This document shows, piece by piece, positions 50,616 through 62,415 of a stretch of 64,000 nucleotides of DNA. The notes below the pieces were generated by a model. The model saw nothing but the letters and a program-made list of their open reading frames with translations, did not search any database and had not been told where the DNA came from. Source of the stretch: Pyropia yezoensis (Eukaryota > Rhodophyta > Bangiophyceae > Bangiales > Bangiaceae); assembly GCA_009829735.1 (NCBI GenBank), contig CM020620.1:9378545-9442544 (forward strand), read 5' to 3'. Position 1 is the first letter of the stretch. Every line of letters begins with the position of its first letter. The position numbers and the translations under genes are program-made.

Positions 50616-53395
50616 CTAATGCGACTGCAACATTCCATAGCAAAACACGCACACACATGAGATGACACGAGGCGAGGGAGAGAACAACAAATCCAGAACG
50701 CCGAGTGAGCAGGCCGGGACCCTTCAACAGATGGCGTTGCTCAGACAATCGGGGAGAGGCAAACACCAAACAGCTTCCTGCATCTTCCCTCCCCCGTCCT
50801 TCCGATGAAGCAGAGAAAACGTACCCAGTCGCAGCCAAACGCGACGCCATGTGCACGCCATATGCGAATGGGCCCGCGGGCACTAAGACAGCTGTGGGAG
50901 CTCTGCGTGGTGACCGAGCGGTTGCTGGCCTCCCCCCTGACGCTGACACGGGGAGGACCACGTGTGCAACAGAAGCAGTTACCCCGCCATGTAAATATTG
51001 ACCAATCCAATTTAGCCTCGACCGGAATTCCTTAGCGACGCCATTTCCCGCCAGCACGGTCCCGCCAGCGGAGCCTCCCCCCCAAGCCCCCCCCCCCCAT
51101 CCCACCGCTCACCGCCTCTCTCACCAACCGTGTGCTGCCTCCGCCGGCTGCCGTCGCCTCGCAGCCACCTCGCCTCGGCTGGTGGCTGCTGCCGCTGCCG
51201 CGCCAGGGGTGGCGTACGACGCCGGGGACGGGACGTCGAGCAGGCAGGCGGCAGCAGACGCGCGGGTGTTGGTGGTCGCACCGGCCATGGGTGCTGGTGG
51301 TGTCCGATGGGGGGCGCTGAATACCCCCCCCGCCATGGCCATGGCGGCTGCTGCCTTTCCCGAGACAGGCTGGCCTGCCTGGCAAGCGCAAGCCACTGCC
51401 AAGGCGCCCGCCGGATGGCGATCAAGGGGTAGATCAGCGCCGTGTGGAACGATCTGAGTGACACCATTGATAGGTAGCAAGATAACTACTTTTATTCTAC
51501 CAAGCCTGTCCATCGCCGATGCGCCGTCGCTGCCGCTCTGGCTGAGAAGGCGGGCGTAGGCACTTGCTTGGTGGGGGTGCCCGCCATCTTGGCTTCGAGC
51601 ATAAGGAGTGGGTAGGGGAGGGATGTTTAGGGTACAGACCTACACATGTGTAACAAACAGGCGGGCGTTCAGCGTGGCTGCATTGACGCTTGCGGTCGCG
51701 TGCCAAGACATGCAAGGCATACGAGTACAGAAGTCCCTGCATCGTACTTTCAACTCCCTAGCAACCCCCCCCCAAACCCCCCCCCCGCTCCCACGTGGCG
51801 CGCCCGCACCCCCCCCCACGCAATCCGCCCCCCCCCCTCTCCCCAAAAGCGTTTTTTTTGCGTTTCATTTGAGATCGTCAGATACTGTGGCGTGACTTGC
51901 ATCTCGCCATCCCATTGGCCAGAAATTTTCATCGAAGTTCGAAGTTCAACCCCTATGCCCATTAGCATTCATGAGAATCCCGCACCAGTGCAAGTGAGGC
52001 TGATAGCAACACTCAACGACACATGCGCCCTGCCACCGCCAATAAAGGTCGCGGGTCGGGGCGGCCACCCTTCGCTGGGCGACCGTGCCTACCCCATCGT
52101 CAGGGGGCCCAAGGCGTCAGGGGGGGAGGGAAGAGTCTTCGCCGGGACGAGAGGGGTCGTTGGGGGGCGGATGGGCACCACCGGTGTGAAACCCCCCGCC
52201 CCCCTTTCCTCTCTTCCCCTGTAACCCCCTTTTCAGTCCCCCATTCCTCAATTTATCCTCTCTCCGTCCGTTCCTCTTCATAGAAGCCATTCAACCACGG
52301 CCGCGGCCACCCCCCGTCATGCCAGCTGTCGCTGCTACCACGCAAAACTGCGCTTCACCGACGACACGACCGCGAAGACTGCAGAGTGGGCGCGCCGCGC
52401 GGCCAGGAGGAACTCGGTCTAACAGCTGCTCATCGGGGCCGTACTCTTTTCCTTCTTACGCTCCGGACAACGCAAACCACGGCGGCCGGGCAGGGGCACA
52501 GCTTGATCCAGCTGTGCTGCTGCCACGCCCACCGCCCTGTACCCAGAGCTCGCCTTCCCTCTGTCTGTTTGCGGCCTCGACTGGCTGCGGGGGCCCGCGT
52601 CACCCACCGTCACACGTGAGCCCTTGCCGCAGCGCAGCGCAGCGCAGCGCAGCGCAGCGCAGGTCTCCCAGATCGTTTTTTTCCGCTCGCAAAACCCTGA
52701 CGTAGCATCAAACTCTGAATTTTAGGAGGAGTAGACGCACGGAATTCTCTTGAACAATCCATTGAGGCACAAACGTCCGCGAGTAGGACGCATAACGCGG
52801 CTATTGCTTGCCTGGGGGTATACTTTTCTTGCATTGGCACATCCCTTTACCACCGCGTTTGTGCTACATACAGGCTCTGCTTACCTTAGTCGAAATGGTG
52901 TCTGCTTGCCCTTCCTTTCCAGGCTCACATGGGTTCTTCAAGATGCGATCCACAGTGGACGTCATGATCATGGCCATCCACTTTTTCTGCGAAGGACAAT
53001 ACACTACTTAGTTGTCCAAGCGGTTGTGAGACCTTTTTTTTTGTCAGTTCCGTTTTATAGTATTTCTAGCAGTAGGTCGACCCGCGTTCCGACTCTGCTT
53101 GCAATTGTGCTGCAGCCAGGCGTCCCCGTCGCCATCCCTCTTGGCGTGAGCTGGTTGACATAATCAACCAGGCTGTCTGGCCATCGATGCCGTGACCCGA
53201 GCACAGCCCTTCCTCGCTCAGAGTGCATGCTTGTGGCACATGCGGGAAGAACGGATGCTGCTCTCGATGAACCTCGTTCAGTCAGCGCTAGGGGAACGCT
53301 GGGTCATCGGTGGGCCTTCCGTTCACCGGATCGCTAGCGCTTCATCCGCTCGGCCGCCGTTAAGTGACCGCTCGGGTGGCAACGTTTTCTGACGG
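50616..53395. other. Non-coding stretch with microsatellite and poly-C tracts
   Basis: A (GCAGC)n microsatellite of about seven units lies at about 52628-52663. Poly-C tracts lie near 51090, 51768-51785 and 51828. Short frames at 50705-51001, 51182-51457 and 52750-53163 have no recognisable domain, and I see no gene. Confidence 0.45.
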
Positions 53396-53770
53396 TCCTT
53401 GTCCTGCGCCCTTGCCAGCGCCGCACCGACAAACGCCACCGCAATCGCGGCGGCCAGGTCCTTGCCCCCCCCCCCCCCCCCAGCGCCGCACCGACAAAAA
53501 CCGCCGCAAATGCAGACGCCAGGTCGTTGTCCCCCCACCCACCTAGCGCCCCACCGACAAACGCCGCGGCAAACCCGGCGGCCAGGCACCTGTCCCCCTC
53601 CCCCCGGCGGCGCCAACCAGCGCCACCGAAAGCGCCACCGCCAGGTCCTTGACCCCTCCCCGGCGGCGCGGACCAGAACTGCGGCTGCCACCGCAGCCGC
53701 GCTTTCGTCACCGCCCCTCCTCGCCGACAGGCGCCGCCGCGAAAACCGACGCCACGTCGTCACCCCCCGC
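53396..53770. repeat. Second array of the ~60-bp minisatellite family
   Basis: Five to six units of the form CAGCGCCGCACCGACAAACG ... GGCGGCCAGGTCCTTG. They match the diverged units at 48815-48920 of the first array, so the same satellite occurs at two sites ~4.5 kb apart. Confidence 0.7.
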
Positions 53771-53867
53771 ACCGACGTGGGCTCAAGGAGTTCTCAAATT
53801 TTGTTGCGCTGCAGTGAAGGAAGCGAATAGGAGGAATACGCAAACAATACAAGGGCGTGGGGTTTAT

Positions 53868-55643
53868 CTACTGATAGGGATCGAGGAAGCGGTCGCGGTG
53901 CCGCCAGACGTGCTCGGTGAGGCAGCCCTTCAGCGCCGCATGCACGTCCCTGTCCGTTGCGTTGGACCAGGACATGAGCACCTGGAGCAACAACCCCTCC
54001 GCCGGATCGCCGGCCGAGGTGTGCGCAGGACCCGGTCCGGCTCCGACCCCGAGTGCCCCAGCACCGCCGATCCCGCCCCCTCCCCCTTCATCAGCTGCCC
54101 CTCCACCTCCGGGGGCACCCCCGCCGCTGCTACCCATTCGCCCCCCACCTCCAGGTGCACCCCCACCACCCCCACCGCTGCCACCCCCTCCCCCACCACC
54201 TCCAGTTGCACCCCCACCTCCGCCACCCCCTCCCACTTCATCCGCTCCCTGTGCCACTCCACCCACTCCCTCTTCCACTCCACTCGGTTCTTCCCAAACT
54301 CCGCCCGGCGCACCTCCACTTGCAGCTGCACCTCTGTCGCCACCGTCTGCACGTCCTCCACCGCGTTGAGACTCTGGGGCGGCTCCGTCATGTCGACCAC
54401 CTCCAGAGCCGCTTCCACCGCCGTCTGCTCCATCAATGCTTCCGCCGCCATCTCCTCCATCGCCGCTCTCCTTGCCCTCACCTTCCCCCACATCTGGTCC
54501 TCCCCGTCCATACCCTGGGCGAGAGCGCGACACGTACCTATCACGGCGCTGCTCAGTAACAATGTTGTGCAAACTGGCAATCGCCTTGGCCGTACAGATT
54601 AGGTAAGACACAGAGTGGGCACGGGCAGGATACAGAGCTACATTAAAGCGGCGCGTCAGTACGGCGTAGAGACGCTCAACGTCCTTCCGTAACGCCTCTT
54701 GCAGGCGATTAAAAGCACGCTCTTCATCAGTGGAGGGCTCTGCATGCGGCGACATGAGGAAAGCATAGCGCGGGTATATCCCGTCCACGAGGTAATAAGG
54801 CATGCGAAAGCGGGTCCCATTCACAGAAGAAGACAGCCCAGACGGGGGCCAACGCCCCTGGGTCACCTTGGACATGAGCGGGCTGTGCGCAAGCACATTG
54901 AGGTCATTATTGCTGCCAGGTGCCCCGGCGTAGATGTGCCAGATCCACATGTCTTCATCACAGACGGTCTCCAGCACGACCGTGCGCTTCCCGTGCCGGT
55001 CCTGGTACATGCCGGCGTGTGCAGTGGGGCATGTGCTCCACTCCCAGTGGGAGCAGTCCAGACTGCCAATACGGCCTGGCAGGCCCCTCGCAGCGTTGCG
55101 ACGCAAGATGCGCCTCAGGTCCTCCAAGGTCGGCGCCCGCAAGTACTCGTCTTGGTATGTGCGCAGAATAAAGGCCACCAGCCGATTGGTTGACAAAGAA
55201 ATCGTCGTCTTGCTCAAAGCGACATACTCGTCGCCGCGGTCCATGTACTCCCCATAAGCAAGAACACGAGAGGCACCAATGAGCTTTTGCAGGGGGTGGG
55301 CTCGTGGCCAGCCGGTGGCGTTTGGTCGCTGCTGCCACCAGGGCTCAGTCTTGATGGCGCTGTAGATACGGGAGAAGATAACACGCGGCACACGGAAGAG
55401 CCGCTCGAAGTCCTTCTCATCGTACATGGGCTCCTGCCCGTCCAAACCAAAGTAATACTCGCGTATGCGCCGCACCGCATCAGAAAAGTCGCGACGTTTG
55501 TTGCCGCGCTGGCCGGGGATGGAGCCCGGGCGCCGGCGATAAATGCGCGACCTCAAGAGGCGCTCATGTAGCAGGCGCAGTGTGGTCTTGTGTCGGTGGG
55601 TGGCGAGGGCAACGACAACGTCCTCGTCATCGTCTGAGTCCAT
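53868..55643 (-). CDS. PIF/Harbinger transposase (DDE_Tnp_4 type), intact
   Basis: 591 residues from ATG 55643. The frame is open upstream, but that part is Cys/Phe-rich and not conserved. An acidic start leads into a helical N-terminal region (RDFSDAVRRIREYYFGLDG, residues ~51-69). The nuclease core has D196 in SLDCSHW, D247 in GSNNDLNV and E323 in DVERLYAVL, the D-D-E triad of the PIF/Harbinger family. Residues ~355-545 are Gly-rich low complexity. A short ordered C-terminus follows (LLLQVLMSW...). No stop or frameshift. No partner Myb-like ORF is seen next to it, and I could not define its TIRs. Confidence 0.82.
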   Translation of the reverse strand: MDSDDDEDVVVALATHRHKTTLRLLHERLLRSRIYRRRPGSIPGQRGNKRRDFSDAVRRIREYYFGLDGQEPMYDEKDFERLFRVPRVIFSRIYSAIKTEPWWQQRPNATGWPRAHPLQKLIGASRVLAYGEYMDRGDEYVALSKTTISLSTNRLVAFILRTYQDEYLRAPTLEDLRRILRRNAARGLPGRIGSLDCSHWEWSTCPTAHAGMYQDRHGKRTVVLETVCDEDMWIWHIYAGAPGSNNDLNVLAHSPLMSKVTQGRWPPSGLSSSVNGTRFRMPYYLVDGIYPRYAFLMSPHAEPSTDEERAFNRLQEALRKDVERLYAVLTRRFNVALYPARAHSVSYLICTAKAIASLHNIVTEQRRDRYVSRSRPGYGRGGPDVGEGEGKESGDGGDGGGSIDGADGGGSGSGGGRHDGAAPESQRGGGRADGGDRGAAASGGAPGGVWEEPSGVEEGVGGVAQGADEVGGGGGGGGATGGGGGGGGSGGGGGGAPGGGGRMGSSGGGAPGGGGAADEGGGGGIGGAGALGVGAGPGPAHTSAGDPAEGLLLQVLMSWSNATDRDVHAALKGCLTEHVWRHRDRFLDPYQ

Positions 55644-56037
55644 GGGCGCTCCCTGCGTAAGAGGTCTAGGAAAAAATACAGTCCACGCACAAACAATCAA
55701 AACACAACACAGACCGGAAAGACATCGGAAAAAAGATAGGCACGACGCAAAAAGAGCCACAGACGTGTCAGTACCCAGCGCGCAAGGACACACCGCTGCA
55801 CAACCGCCTCATCAACCAGGAAGAACAAAAGCACACTCGCACGGCCCGCGCGTGGCAGAGGGAGGCGGTGGACGTACAGGCGTGTCGCGACGGAGGAGGA
55901 GGTAAGGGAAGCGCTGGACGCCACCACGGCGACGTCCCCTGGCCAGGGGTCTCTGTCAGAGTGGTGTGTCGCGGTAGCGCAGGCCGTTTTGCCTGGCCGG
56001 TCGGGCCCACGGGGCGTGTGGCGGGGGGGGAACCGCC

Positions 56038-56375
56038 GTGCGCGGCCCTGGGAGAGGGCGGGGGGCTGCGGGAGGGGCACACGCCCCAGAACGGCTCTGG
56101 GTGGGGGGTGTGGCGGGATGGGGACCGCCGTGCGCTGCCCTGGAAGGGGGCCGGGAGGCTGCTGGAGGGGCACACGCCCCAGAACGGCTCCAGGTGGGGT
56201 GTGTGGCGGGGGGGGCACGGCCGTGCGCGGCCCTGGGATGCGGGCGGGGGGCTGCTGGAGGGGCACACGCCCCAGAACGGCTCCAGGTGGGGGGTGAGGC
56301 GGAGGGGGAACCTCCGTGCGAGGCCCTGCGAGAGGATCGGGTGGCGGTCGGACGGGGGGATGCCCCAGAACGCCG
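56038..56375. repeat. ~93-bp minisatellite upstream of the transposase
   Basis: Four units start with GTGCG(C/A)(G/T)GCCCTG at 56038, 56130, 56223 and 56316 (periods 92-93). Each unit contains CACACGCCCCAGAACGGCTC except the degenerate last one. Confidence 0.8.
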
Positions 56376-58169
56376 CAGGGCCGCCGGGTGCGGCCTTTAA
56401 GTGTCAGGGTTGCGCGGCCAATAGCAGGAGAGTACATGCACCGTGAAATTTTGCGGGGAACGCCTGTGAGCCGTACAATTTTTGCTGGTGGAGAAGGTCA
56501 ACCTGAAGGGTGGCACGGACTGGGCAATCGGGGGGGTCTAGCGCCACAGGGCGGAAACCACGGAGTGCGTGCATCGGTTGCTTCGAATTTATCTCAGTTG
56601 AAGCAAACATGCGACTTTGTGCAGAGAGCACAGTTCTGCGAACGAAACGCGAATATGTGTCAATATGCCACGTGTGGAGCTCGATTCGGGATGAACTGGA
56701 TAGTGCATTGCCTATCGGCGTGACTAACGGGGCCTCCGTTCGTGACACAATAGTCAATGGACTATCGGAGGGCCATCCGAGCGCCCACTTGGCACAGACG
56801 ACTTGTTATCAACATAGCGAACTACATTCGCTACATACGACGTTTTTGGACCGTTTTAGTCAGCGCGACGTTGCTGGAGACCTCAAACTGTGCCACGTTT
56901 AGTCCCAATCACCACGTGTCGCACACGTGGCACGAATATGGGCAAATATGCGCCGTACGTCACGATGGTGGGTACGCCCTGAGCGGCGAGAGGGTCAGCA
57001 ATGAGAGTGCAAAGAGCGAGCAGATGTGAAGCGCACTATCTGTACGACGACTTGAATGGCGCGCGCACGGCGTCCCGGCAGTGAGGGTCAGGCCAAGTCC
57101 ATCAAAAACAACATACTAATTGAAGATTAGGCATTTAATGCATTAATATATTCATTAAGGGCCCTGCCAACAACAGGCTTTCCGAGACCATACTCGTTCA
57201 AACGAACGATTTTCGGTGCAACGTTGATCTTTTGGGGCACGTCGGAACGTCACAACTGTGTCTGACAGCGTCTTGGAACGTCAACGGCGCTGAAAGACAC
57301 CTCATGTGACTTCGTCGTATTCCTATAAGATTCTTCTCCTTCTACCGGATAAAGTTCAGGGTGAGCAAGGAACAGCCTCAGAATTCCGACCGCGATCCTC
57401 GTACAGGGCCTGTATGCGGATCGAATTCGGAAAAGCCGACCTTTACGAGAGAATTTACGGGGCTCTCATTGGCTGATCAGAACTTCCGATGTTGTGCACT
57501 AATTTACACAACATTGCCAATATTATGAGCGAAGGTTGCCACGTCCCCGCCAGTCAGTCCCTGGAATTGTGTGTCAAAGAACACGGTCACCCCTCGCTCT
57601 TTTGGACACTGGGTTCTGGTCACGATGTTACCTGTTGGTCCCTGTGCCTGCGCGAGGGCGACAGACGTCGCGCCAACGGCAGCCGACCAGGCGCCGTGGC
57701 CGCCTCGTGCCAGCCGTGGAGGTTGCGTGACACGTGACACAGCATCCCGCAGACGCAGACTCGGCGACGCGCGGCGGGATATGTAAAAATACAACGTCCA
57801 CGCGAGGCCCGCATCCCAGATTTTTCGAGGCAACGCGTGGAGCCACTGACGTGGGCCTCCCACGTGCCGCTTGGCTGGCCGCGTGCAACGTGGACCATCC
57901 ATTGACCTGTCTGACTGTGGCAGTCGCCAGCATGGGCCACGTCGGCTGCCGTCGCACACACGATCAGTTTCCACGCACGCCCTGTTCCCCCCCCCGTAGT
58001 GCCGTCGTGACCGACCACCACTGTCGACCAGTGCCGGCCGTCCCCGCGACCCCCATCATCACCGTGAGCTGGCCGTCGTCGCCACCACGACGGCCCTGGG
58101 GTCCGTCGCCCCAACTACCATGGTCACCCGGTGCCGGCCTCCGCCTTCACCACCACGACCCTGGTCTCC
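56376..58169. other. Non-coding, AT-richer spacer
   Basis: No gene was recognised. It includes an AT palindrome-rich patch (GCATTTAATGCATTAATATA, about 57131-57159). Confidence 0.45.
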
Positions 58170-59900
58170 ATGGCGCCGCCTCACAGTTGCCTGGTTGCCG
58201 TCATCGCGGGTAGCGGCACCCACGCTTGTTCGCCTGCCATGGCCGAACGCGTGGCCACCATCTGTGACGACGACGTTGCCGGCGAAGATCGCATGGATGA
58301 GCACCCGGCCACCTGCTCCGACTTCTGGGAGCTGTCTGAGGGGTCCGCGAATGAGGCTTTCGCTGCTTTTCTTTCCGTGGCGTCGTCCGCTGCGCTTCGA
58401 CGGCGCAGCTCTCGTGTGCGTCAACCGGGAGTAATCCAACCCAAGCGGCGCCTGGGATCGACGCGCGGCCGGCGACCCAACCGCAGTCGAGACTTCAGCG
58501 CTGGCAACCACGCCATCTTACATGACTACTTCGGCTTCGATGGGCGGCCTCCTGTCTACGGGAAGGCCGACTTCGAGCGCCGATTCTGAGATCCCTGCGA
58601 AGTTTTTGAGATGATCTACAATGCTGTGAAGGACCGGCCGTTCTAGGCGCGCACCATCAATGCCACTGGGCGGCCGCAGGCGCATGCATTGCGGAAGGTT
58701 GTGGCCGCATTCAGAGTGCTCGCATACGGCGAGACCTATGACCGCGCAGAAGATTACGTGCGCGTCTCGCGCTCCACCATTGCTGTTGCGACGACTACGC
58801 TCGTGGACTTCATTGTGACAGAGTTGGAGCCACACTACCTGCGGCCCCCGAACGACGAGTAGCTCACCCGCATCCTCAAGCGCAATGAGGAGCGCGGGAT
58901 GCCTGAATGCATGGGCAGTATTGACTGCTCCCACTGGCGACGGAGGCAGTGCCCGCGGTGCCTAGCAGAACAGTGCCAGGACCGCAAGGGCCGGCGCTCC
59001 GTCGTCATCGAGACGGTTTGTGACGAGGACCTGTATATGTGGCTGTTTTTAATTGGCAGTCCCGGCAGTCAGAGCGATCTGAACGCGTGGTCGCAGTCGC
59101 CACTGTGCACTTACATCATGAGTGGGAGTTGGCCGCCAGACCACTTCCCCTTCACGCTGAATGGCCGCACGCGACGGATGCCCTATTACCTTCCTGACGG
59201 CATTCATCCCAAGAACCCCATCTTTGCGCGGCCCTTTGCCCAGCCCGTGGATGCGCCGCAGCGCACGTACAACCGCGTGCAGGAGGCTCTTCGTGAGGAA
59301 GGTGAGCGCCTGTACGCTGTGCTGACGAAAAGTTTCAACATCTCTCTCTATCCGGCGCGGTTCTCCAACGTCAAACGCATCATCAATACTGGCAAGACGA
59401 TTGCCGTACTGCACAACATGGTCGTTATCGAACGAAGCGATGGCTTTCGTTCAGGCACGCGCACGGCCGGCGCAAATGGCACCGTAGATCGTCCTCATCC
59501 CCAGATAGTGGCGGGTGGGGGTGGCGACCCGCCCGTCGTCAAACCTATCAATGCAGCGGCGGGCGGGAAGGGCGACCCGCCCGTCGACGGACCTGTCAAT
59601 GCAGCGGCGGGTGGGGGTGGCGACCCACCCGTCGGCGGACCTTTCAATGCAGCGGCGGGCGGGGTTTGCGACCCGCCCGTCGGTGCCCCTGCCAATGCAG
59701 CAGTGCACCGTCGTAGAGTCCCGGCCAGTGCTGCAGCTGGATCTGGCAATTCCCGACTCCCTGTTCTTCCCGAGCATGAGGGGCCCCAGCCAGAGGTCCA
59801 GTCCGGCAGTGCGCCGCCTGAGGCGTGGTTCTTGCAATCTCTTTTGAAACAGGCCGTGGCTTTTAGCTCCGCTGGTCATAGCTTGTTTTGTATGGACTAA
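58170..59900 (+). pseudogene. PIF/Harbinger transposase with three in-frame stops
   Basis: Homologous throughout to 53868-55643 (SIDCSHW, GSQSDLNAW, GERLYAVL retain the D, D, E residues). Possible starts are ATG 58170 or 58239. A single frame is interrupted by TGA at 58587 (FERRF-stop opposite FERLFR), TAG at about 58644 and TAG at about 58860. The C-terminus has four 16-residue repeats (GGGDPPV...NAA) of 48 bp at 59510-59701 instead of the Gly-rich linker. It cannot make a full transposase without readthrough. Confidence 0.8.
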
Positions 59901-59967
59901 GCGGCACACGTCATCGTCGGAAGGCACTGGCCCCATACCTGTAGAGCGCTACAAAAATTTATTTTTT

Positions 59968-59992
59968 GCCTCCGCGGAGGCTTTTTTTTTTT
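59968..59992 (+). other. Hairpin plus T-tract after the transposase
   Basis: A perfect GCCTCCGCGGAGGC palindrome is followed by 11 T, about 70 bp past the transposase stop. In a eukaryote this may be chance or a Pol III-like T terminator. No Pol III gene is visible. Confidence 0.3.
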
Positions 59993-60824
59993 CTTTACCT
60001 TCTTCTGTGATCCTTGAGAGAGGGAGGAATACGCCGGGCGCTCGCGCTTGGTGCACCCAGAGCCAAAGCCTCACTGAGACGCACCCGCGGTCGGGCTGTA
60101 CCATACGCCGTGTCCATTGGTGGGCGCCATGCAAGCAGGTGGCCAGCACCTGCCGCGGTTGGGAAAAAGTAGCAGAAAGCAGGTGGCCTTGGTTGGCCAG
60201 AAGCCTCCGGGGACACAGCACTGAGTCGTGGGCACTGGATACGGTGTTGTGCGGTGGTCGGAGAAAGGGGTGCCAATGGCTGCCTGACCTTGTAGCCATG
60301 GTGAGGTGAGCACGACCTAAGACAGTGGCCGCCGCACGGGCTGTGTCTCGGCGGACGGGGTAAGGTGGGCGGACGGGCACTGAACCTGCTCAGGGGTGCT
60401 GAGTTTGCGCTTTGGGCAGCCCCTGTGTTACATGGCCATTGCACGTGGCATGCGTTAAAGAGCTGAGCTGGTATGGCTGAGTGTCAGCCCTCAGTTGCGT
60501 CAACCCGACCGGCCCGGCTGCGCTTACAGCCTCACAGGACAACTAAGAAGGGCAAAACACATAGAAGTGTATGAAGAAAAAAAAAAAACGCACACAACCG
60601 AGGGGGAAAAGCCGCCGCCAGTACAACCAGACACGGCGACAAGCGCTCACACACAGCACATGCGCGCAAAAGCGGAAAACGAAGTATCAAAAACATCGTC
60701 AAGGAGGAGCCGTATTACACGCACAAAAAGACAAGCACAGTCCGACAGAGACACAAAAGCATAACGGCACAGGTCGCAAACGCTACAGAAGTTCACAAGC
60801 ACAAAAGCCCTCAAAATTGTCCAA
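59993..60824. other. Spacer between transposase and partner ORF
   Basis: No gene was recognised. There is an A-rich patch at 60571-60590. Confidence 0.4.
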
Positions 60825-62415
60825 CTACAGACAATCCCGACTCTCTATGAAGCGACGGCACTTCGTGCGCTGGGAGCGCACCACCGGGGGAGTGCACGGC
60901 ATCTCCTCTACGTCCTCTAGGTCCACAAGGTCGACGACGTCCGTGACGTCCATCACACGGACGTTGACCGCGTCGTGGGCCGCAGCTGGAGACTGTTTCG
61001 CCGGCGTAGTTGGCGACGTGGGCGCCACCTCCGTGCCCACGCCGTCGGTCACCGCCGCCGCGGTCACTGGAGACACCAGGGCCACCGCTGTGGACGGCGC
61101 CGTCGAGGGGCTGTCGAGCCAGTCGCCGTCTTCGGCACTCATGCCGGCAGGTGCGGCGTGCACGATGGCCGCCGCAACTTCCTCAGCCGGCGCAGCCTCA
61201 GCGTGGGCACGCCGTGCCGAGTCACATGTGGCCGTTGACGTGACGGTGTGCACCCGCCCAACCTCGACAGTATCGTCGTCGACGTCGTCCTCCAGCGCGG
61301 CACCCGCGAGAGCCTTTAGACGGCGGCGCATTTCTAAGCGCCGCCACTGCTCCGCCGCCTTACTGCGCCGCACGTCCGCTCCATCCCAAAACTCGATTTC
61401 GGTGCGGTGCTAAGCCACCCTCGCCATGCGGTTAAGCGCCGCACACGTGGCCTCCACCTCCCGGGCGGCCGACAAGTCAGCGGCGCGCAAAGCCTTCACC
61501 GTCTTCGTGCCGGCCGGCCGCGGCTGAAACCCGGCGGGCGAGTCCTCCTCCTCACCGTCAATGTCACCAACATCGCCGAGTGATGGCTCCACCACAGATG
61601 GTTGAGCCACTCGCCCTCCACGGTCATGACCGCCACCACCACCTGCGGCACCCCCGCCACGAACTGATGCATTTGCCCAACCGGCAGCACGACCAGCTGG
61701 ACGGCCGCGACGACGGTGCGCTGCCGCCCTGGCAGCGCCGCTAAACTTATCCATGTCCTTGAGAATGTGCCACGAGCTCAGCCAGGTCGCCGCACGCTTG
61801 TCGACGTGCAGGTCCACCGCCCTCTGCTGCTCGCTGACACCACCACGGATGGCGTCGTACATGTTGCGGCGCTCAAAGTAGGTGGCGGCGGCCAGCGCCC
61901 TCTGCGGGGCCGTGATGTTCCCTGTCAGGCGGGCCCGGTCCACGGCCACAAACGAGGACGCCAGGCCTTGCACGTGCTTCGCCACGTGGTCGCGCATCTC
62001 TTTCGTCACGGCACTCGTCGTGCGATACGGCCTCGGCACAGGCACGCCCTGGCGCGTTGGCAGCGGCACCTTGGAGTTTCGCCAGCGAAAGTCAGCGGCA
62101 ACTGCCGACCAGAACGTGCGACCCGCCTGGTCGGTCCCCACAATGGGATCTTGCGCAATGTCCTTGTACGCCTGGCACAAACAGGCGACGCTCAACGTCC
62201 GTCATCGCCATGCCGCGGCCGGGCGAGCCTCCGAGCGCGTCCACGTCCGCCCCGCCCACCGCAACGCTGCCATCACTGTCCGTCTCTGCCACCACCGTGC
62301 TCAAGGCCGCGTCAGAGTCGCCGGCAACGGTGGCGGGGCCACCCGCCGCAGGAACAACAGGCATGATGTCGTCCTCCTCCTCCTCAAAACCGGTGCCCAT
62401 CTCCGCGGGAACCAC
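60825..62415 (-). pseudogene. Harbinger partner protein (Myb/NAM-associated type ORF1), broken
   Basis: The segment ACLCQAYKDIAQDPIVGTDQ with TFWSAVAADF resembles the trihelix/Myb-like DNA-binding partner encoded by PIF/Harbinger elements, and a basic helical C-terminus follows (AEQWRRLEMRRRLKALAG). The acidic N-terminus (MGTGFEEEEDDIMPVV) is in a different frame, with a one-base offset near 62195. A TAG at 61410-61412 interrupts the frame, which otherwise continues to 60825. It converges on the dead transposase at 58170-59900 and probably belongs to the same element. Confidence 0.6.

Noticed and set aside
59968-59992. Bacterial-type intrinsic terminator
   Set aside because: The hairpin and T-tract look right, but nothing else in the window is prokaryotic.
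5338-61412. Frequent TAG among premature stops, suggesting TAG as a sense codon
   Set aside because: TAG is the genuine terminal stop of the intact transposase at 53868-53870, and in GC-rich coding DNA TAG is the stop most easily reached from TGG, CAG, GAG and TAC. Simple decay explains it.
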